This document shows, one piece after another, positions 61,244 to 64,000 of a stretch of DNA of 64,000 bases. Positions within the stretch are counted from its first letter, which is position 1; each line of letters starts with the position of its first letter. A program made the position numbers and the translations under genes. Below the pieces are notes generated by a model. That model was not told where the DNA came from, searched no databases, and worked only from the letters and a program-made list of their open reading frames with translations. Source of the DNA: an uncultured Eubacterium sp. (GTDB lineage: Bacteria; Bacillota_A; Clostridia; Lachnospirales; Lachnospiraceae); NCBI GenBank assembly GCA_910589045.1, contig CAJUSH010000004.1, forward strand, positions 12,771-76,770, read 5' to 3'.

Positions 61244-61433
61244 ATTTTTAGAAGATCTGCGCACCCAGTCCGCTGATGAGCTGAACGCGCAGTTAGTAGA
61301 GGCGAAGAAAGAGCTGTTTAATTTGAGATTCCAGAACGCTACCAATCAGTTAGACAACACTGGAAGGATCAAAGAGGTAAGAAAAAATATTGCCAGAATT
61401 CAGACTATTATCACTGAAAAGGCAAATGCATAA
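61230..61433 (+). CDS. rpmC: 50S ribosomal protein L29
   Basis: A 67-residue protein (KTSKFLEDLRTQSADELNAQ, then KKELFNLRFQNATNQLDNTG and NIARIQTIITEK). ATG 61230 lies inside the end of rplP and is preferred to GTG 61221 because the product then matches the usual MKT start. It lies near the tunnel exit beside L23. Confidence 0.95.
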   Translation: MKTSKFLEDLRTQSADELNAQLVEAKKELFNLRFQNATNQLDNTGRIKEVRKNIARIQTIITEKANA

Positions 61434-61457
61434 TCCCAGTGAAAGGAGAACAGATCC

Positions 61458-61715
61458 GTGGAAGAAAGAAATCTTAGAAAAACCCGCGTCGGCGTGGTTG
61501 TAAGTGATAAGATGGACAAAACAATCGTTGTAGCTGTCAAAAACAACGTGAGACATCCTCTGTATAATAAGATCATCAAGAGAACCTACAAGCTGAAGGC
61601 ACACGATGAAAACAACGAGTGCAAGAAGGGTGATACCGTAAAGGTAATGGAGACAAGACCCTTATCCAAGGAAAAGAGATGGAGACTTGTCGAGATTATG
61701 GAGCGGGCAAAATAG
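61458..61715 (+). CDS. rpsQ: 30S ribosomal protein S17
   Basis: An 85-residue protein of standard size with RKTRVGVVVSDKMDKTIVVA and GDTVKVMETRPLSKEKRWRL. It is a primary 16S rRNA-binding protein. The start codon is GTG 61458, supported by AAAGGAG and by the family N-terminus. Confidence 0.96.
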   Translation: MEERNLRKTRVGVVVSDKMDKTIVVAVKNNVRHPLYNKIIKRTYKLKAHDENNECKKGDTVKVMETRPLSKEKRWRLVEIMERAK

Positions 61716-61741
61716 TGGAATAATTAAAGGAGGATACCAGC

Positions 61742-62110
61742 ATGGTACAGCAGGAAAGCAGGCTGAAAGTCGCTGATAATACCGGTGCGAAGGAACTGTT
61801 ATGCATCCGTGTTATGGGCGGTTCTACAAGAAGATATGCAAATATCGGTGATATCATCACTGCGAGCGTGAAAGATGCAACACCAGGCGGTGTTGTAAAG
61901 AAGGGTGACGTTGTAAAAGCAGTCGTTGTCCGCAGCGTGAAGGGCGCTCGCCGCAAAGACGGTTCTTATATCAAATTTGATGAGAACGCAGCCGTTATCA
62001 TCAAGGATGATAAGACTCCCAGAGGAACCCGTATTTTTGGACCAGTAGCAAGAGAGCTTCGTGACAAGCAGTTCATGAAGATCGTGTCTCTGGCTCCGGA
62101 AGTATTATAG
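61742..62110 (+). CDS. rplN: 50S ribosomal protein L14
   Basis: A 122-residue protein, exact family length: VQQESRLKVADNTGAKELLC and GTRIFGPVARELRDKQFMKI. It contacts the 30S subunit at a bridge. AAAGGAGG precedes the ATG. It is the first gene of the classical spc section, here continuous with S10. Confidence 0.97.
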   Translation: MVQQESRLKVADNTGAKELLCIRVMGGSTRRYANIGDIITASVKDATPGGVVKKGDVVKAVVVRSVKGARRKDGSYIKFDENAAVIIKDDKTPRGTRIFGPVARELRDKQFMKIVSLAPEVL

Positions 62111-62121
62111 GAGGTTAAGGA

Positions 62122-62433
62122 ATGGCATCATTAAAGATTAAGAAGGGCGATACCGTAAAGGTGATTGCCGGAAAAAATAAAGATAAAGAGGGTAAGGTAA
62201 TCTCTGTAGACCCCAAGAAGGGCACCGTATTAGTTGAGGGCGTCAACATGATCACGAAGCATACCAAGCCCAGCATGGCAAATCAGCAGGGCGGTATCAT
62301 TCATCAGGAAGGTCCCATTGATATTTCAAACGTAATGTACGTTCACAAGGGCAAGGCTACACGCGTAGGCTTTAAGATGGACGGTGACAAGAAGGTACGT
62401 TATGCAAAATCAACCGGCGACGTTATCGACTAA
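62122..62433 (+). CDS. rplX: 50S ribosomal protein L24
   Basis: A 103-residue KOW-type protein: KIKKGDTVKVIAGKNKDKEG and VEGVNMITKHTKPS. It starts early 50S assembly. AGGAGG overlaps the rplN stop. It is 24 bases from rplE. Confidence 0.97.
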   Translation: MASLKIKKGDTVKVIAGKNKDKEGKVISVDPKKGTVLVEGVNMITKHTKPSMANQQGGIIHQEGPIDISNVMYVHKGKATRVGFKMDGDKKVRYAKSTGDVID

Positions 62434-62457
62434 TAATAGAAGAGAGGAGGTCCACAA

Positions 62458-62997
62458 GTGAGCCGATTAAGAGATCAGTACGAGAATGAGATCAAGGACG
62501 CAATGATCAAAAAATTTGGATATAAAAATATAATGGAGGTTCCGAAGCTTGAGAAAATCGTAGTCAACATGGGTGTTGGCGAGGCGAAGGAAAACGCGAA
62601 GATTCTGGAAGCAGCTATGGGCGACATGGAAATTATTACCGGTCAGAAGCCCATCGCGACCAAGTCCAAGAACTCCATTGCGAACTTCAAAATCAGAGAG
62701 GGAATGGCAATCGGATGTAAGGTAACGCTCCGCGGCGAGAAGATGTATGAGTTTGCTGACCGTCTGATCAACCTCGCATTACCCCGTGTGCGTGACTTCC
62801 GTGGTGTAAATCCCAATGCCTTTGACGGCAGAGGAAACTATGCACTTGGAATTAAGGAGCAGTTAATTTTCCCTGAGATTGAGTATGACAAAATTGATAA
62901 GGTACGAGGAATGGACGTCGTATTTGTAACGACCGCGAAGACCGACGAGGAAGCGCGTGAGCTGTTGACCTTATTCAATATGCCGTTTGCAAAGTAG
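62458..62997 (+). CDS. rplE: 50S ribosomal protein L5
   Basis: A 179-residue protein with VPKLEKIVVNMGVGEAKENA, ITGQKPIATKSKNSIANFKI and RDFRGVNPNAFDGRGNYALG. It binds 5S rRNA. The start codon is GTG 62458 with GAGAGGAGG upstream. Confidence 0.97.
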   Translation: MSRLRDQYENEIKDAMIKKFGYKNIMEVPKLEKIVVNMGVGEAKENAKILEAAMGDMEIITGQKPIATKSKNSIANFKIREGMAIGCKVTLRGEKMYEFADRLINLALPRVRDFRGVNPNAFDGRGNYALGIKEQLIFPEIEYDKIDKVRGMDVVFVTTAKTDEEARELLTLFNMPFAK

Positions 62998-63015
62998 AAG
63001 CAGGAGGAAACTTAA

Positions 63016-63201
63016 ATGGCAAAGACATCTATGAAAATCAAGCAGCAGCGTAAACCGAAGTTCTCTACCAGAGCTTATACACGCTGCAGAGTGTGCGGTC
63101 GTCCGCATTCCGTACTCAGAAAATATGGTATCTGCAGAGTATGCTTCCGCGAGATGGCATACAAGGGGGAGATCCCGGGAGTTAAGAAGGCGAGCTGGTG
63201 A
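63016..63201 (+). CDS. rpsN: 30S ribosomal protein S14, zinc type
   Basis: A 61-residue zinc-binding (C+) S14 with both pairs intact: CRVCGRPHSVL and YGICRVCFREMAYKGEIPG. The short zinc form is typical of Firmicutes, while the longer zinc-free form is used under zinc limitation in some species. The 121 bases to rpsH contain a dispersed repeat copy. Confidence 0.97.
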   Translation: MAKTSMKIKQQRKPKFSTRAYTRCRVCGRPHSVLRKYGICRVCFREMAYKGEIPGVKKASW

Positions 63202-63211
63202 CATTAAGCAC

Positions 63212-63282
63212 TTAGCGAATACGAGCCGCAGGCGAAGTATGAGGTTAGTGCGAGGTTGTTCTTTGAGCTTAGCGAAAAGAAC
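63212..63282 (+). repeat. dispersed GAGCC..AGGCGAAG repeat, copy 1 (between rpsN and rpsH)
   Basis: It contains TTAGCGAAT, the core GAGCC-GC-AGGCGAAG (63223-63237), TTAGTGCGAGGTTGTTCTTTGAG and TTAGCGAAAAGAAC. GTTCTTT (63258-63264) can pair with AAAGAAC (63276-63282). The same pieces recur after rpsH. Confidence 0.8.
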
Positions 63283-63322
63283 TACCTTATGGAATTAAAA
63301 TATAACGGAGGTAAATATCATC

Positions 63323-63724
63323 ATGACAATGAGCGATCCTATTGCAGATATGCTTACAAGAATCCGTAACGCAAACACTGCAAAACATGATACAGTTGAT
63401 ATCCCTTCATCAAAGATCAAGGTTGCAATTGCTGACATTCTTGTTGATGAGGGATATATCACAAAATATGACATCGTTGAAGACGGAAGCTTTAAAACAA
63501 TTCGTGTCACCTTAAAGTATGGCGCAGATAAGAATGAGAAGATCATCACCGGTATCAAGAGAATTTCAAAGCCCGGACTTCGCGTCTACGCAGGCAAGGA
63601 CGAGATTCCCAGCGTGCTCGGCGGACTCGGAATCGCTATCCTTTCCACAAACAAAGGCATCGTAACCGATAAGCAGGCCCGCAAAGAGCAGGTCGGCGGA
63701 GAAGTACTTGCATTTGTGTGGTGA
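63323..63724 (+). CDS. rpsH: 30S ribosomal protein S8
   Basis: A 133-residue protein with TMSDPIADMLTRIRNANTAK and the VLGGLGIAILSTNKGIVTDKQAR C-terminal half (given in part). It binds the central domain of 16S rRNA and in E. coli represses the spc operon. AACGGAGG lies about 12 bases upstream of ATG 63323. The expected next gene, rplF (L6), is not reached before the window ends; a repeat-rich gap of more than 275 bases intervenes. Confidence 0.97.
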   Translation: MTMSDPIADMLTRIRNANTAKHDTVDIPSSKIKVAIADILVDEGYITKYDIVEDGSFKTIRVTLKYGADKNEKIITGIKRISKPGLRVYAGKDEIPSVLGGLGIAILSTNKGIVTDKQARKEQVGGEVLAFVW

Positions 63725-63746
63725 CCGGAAGCAACTTGGTGAAACC

Positions 63747-63822
63747 GAGCCGTAGGCGAAGGTTGAGCCTAGTGCGAGGTCGTTCTTTGAGATTAGCGAA
63801 TGTGAGCCGATAGGCGAAGCAT
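63747..63822 (+). repeat. dispersed repeat, copies 2 and 3
   Basis: Two core elements GAGCC-GT-AGGCGAAG (63747-63761) and GAGCC-GAT-AGGCGAAG (63804-63819) flank a GTGCGAGGTCGTTCTTTGAG segment. Bases 63768-63822 are identical to 63946-64000. Confidence 0.85.
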
Positions 63823-63880
63823 GAGCTTAGCGAAAAGAATATCCTTTATGAGAAAGTCGTCGCCGACACTTGGCGGGAAC

Positions 63881-64000
63881 GAGCCAAAGGCGAAGTTGGC
63901 GCGATAGTGGAGCGCGACACGTAGAGGATGCGACAATGCATAAAACCTAGTGCGAGGTCGTTCTTTGAGATTAGCGAATGTGAGCCGATAGGCGAAGCAT
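63881..64000 (+). repeat. dispersed repeat, copies 4 and 5 (cut by window end)
   Basis: A core GAGCC-AA-AGGCGAAG at 63881-63895 and another at 63982-63997. The 55 bases 63946-64000 repeat 63768-63822 exactly at an offset of 178 bases and run to the window edge, so the true repeat may be longer. I see no gene in 63725-64000. Confidence 0.85.

Noticed and set aside
63202..63322. Possible tRNA gene in the rpsN-rpsH gap
   Set aside because: No cloverleaf or T-loop GTTCRA pattern; the structure is explained by the dispersed repeat.
1..64000. CRISPR array or insertion sequence
   Set aside because: No regularly spaced repeats with unique spacers and no transposase frame were found; the only repeats are the jetD tandem unit, hairpins and the spc repeat family.

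Overview
The window is bacterial DNA, most likely from a Clostridia / Lachnospiraceae-type Firmicute. Evidence: the S10-spc ribosomal protein order ends with a zinc-type S14; ribosome binding sites are strong AGGAGG types; TTG and GTG starts are frequent; a LytTR-DUF3021 regulator pair is present. The assignment rests on gene content and style, not on a database match.

Layout. (1) 6-882: LytTR transcription regulator plus DUF3021 membrane protein. (2) 1113-9335: complete four-gene Wadjet (jetABCD, DUF2397/DUF2398 subtype) plasmid-defence operon with its own promoter. It is followed by two tandem AAA-ATPase-like/PD-(D/E)XK (DUF1703-type) genes and a non-coding stretch that holds decayed jetD fragments. 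(3) 13659-45546: a 32-kb, all-plus-strand sugar-biosynthesis cluster. It begins with LicD and legionaminic/sialic-type nonulosonic acid genes. It continues through an AT-rich block of glycosyltransferases, methyltransferases, two radical SAM enzymes, oxidoreductases, deacetylases, a CMP-sugar synthetase and an adenylation-domain/carrier-protein/acyltransferase trio. It ends with a phosphonate module (cytidylyltransferase-PEP mutase fusion plus phosphonopyruvate decarboxylase). (4) 45706-49977: zinc-finger pRiA4b-ORF3-like protein, SNF2 helicase and SWIM protein, probably one operon. (5) 50078-55833: redox-type cysteine-motif protein, a cytidylyltransferase-oxidoreductase fusion, a second oxidoreductase, two convergent LicD genes and an RNA methyltransferase-like gene. 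(6) 56083-64000: S10-spc ribosomal protein operon from rpsJ to rpsH with structured leader and intergenic RNA elements and a dispersed repeat family.

How it fits together. The sugar cluster makes and decorates a CMP-activated nonulosonic acid, but I see no flippase, polymerase, ABC exporter or membrane-anchored priming transferase in it. With a DUF115 (MptE/Maf-like) protein present, the simplest reading is cytoplasmic glycosylation of a protein such as flagellin, or provision of activated residues to machinery elsewhere. Apparent gaps (no LegC aminotransferase, no phosphonoacetaldehyde aminotransferase or iron-type reductase) mean other loci or unusual enzymes must contribute. Repeated use of one small Rossmann-like accessory domain across at least six different enzymes, and the aminoacyl-carrier and phosphonate modules, are the most unusual aspects.

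No tRNA, rRNA, CRISPR array or intact transposon was seen.
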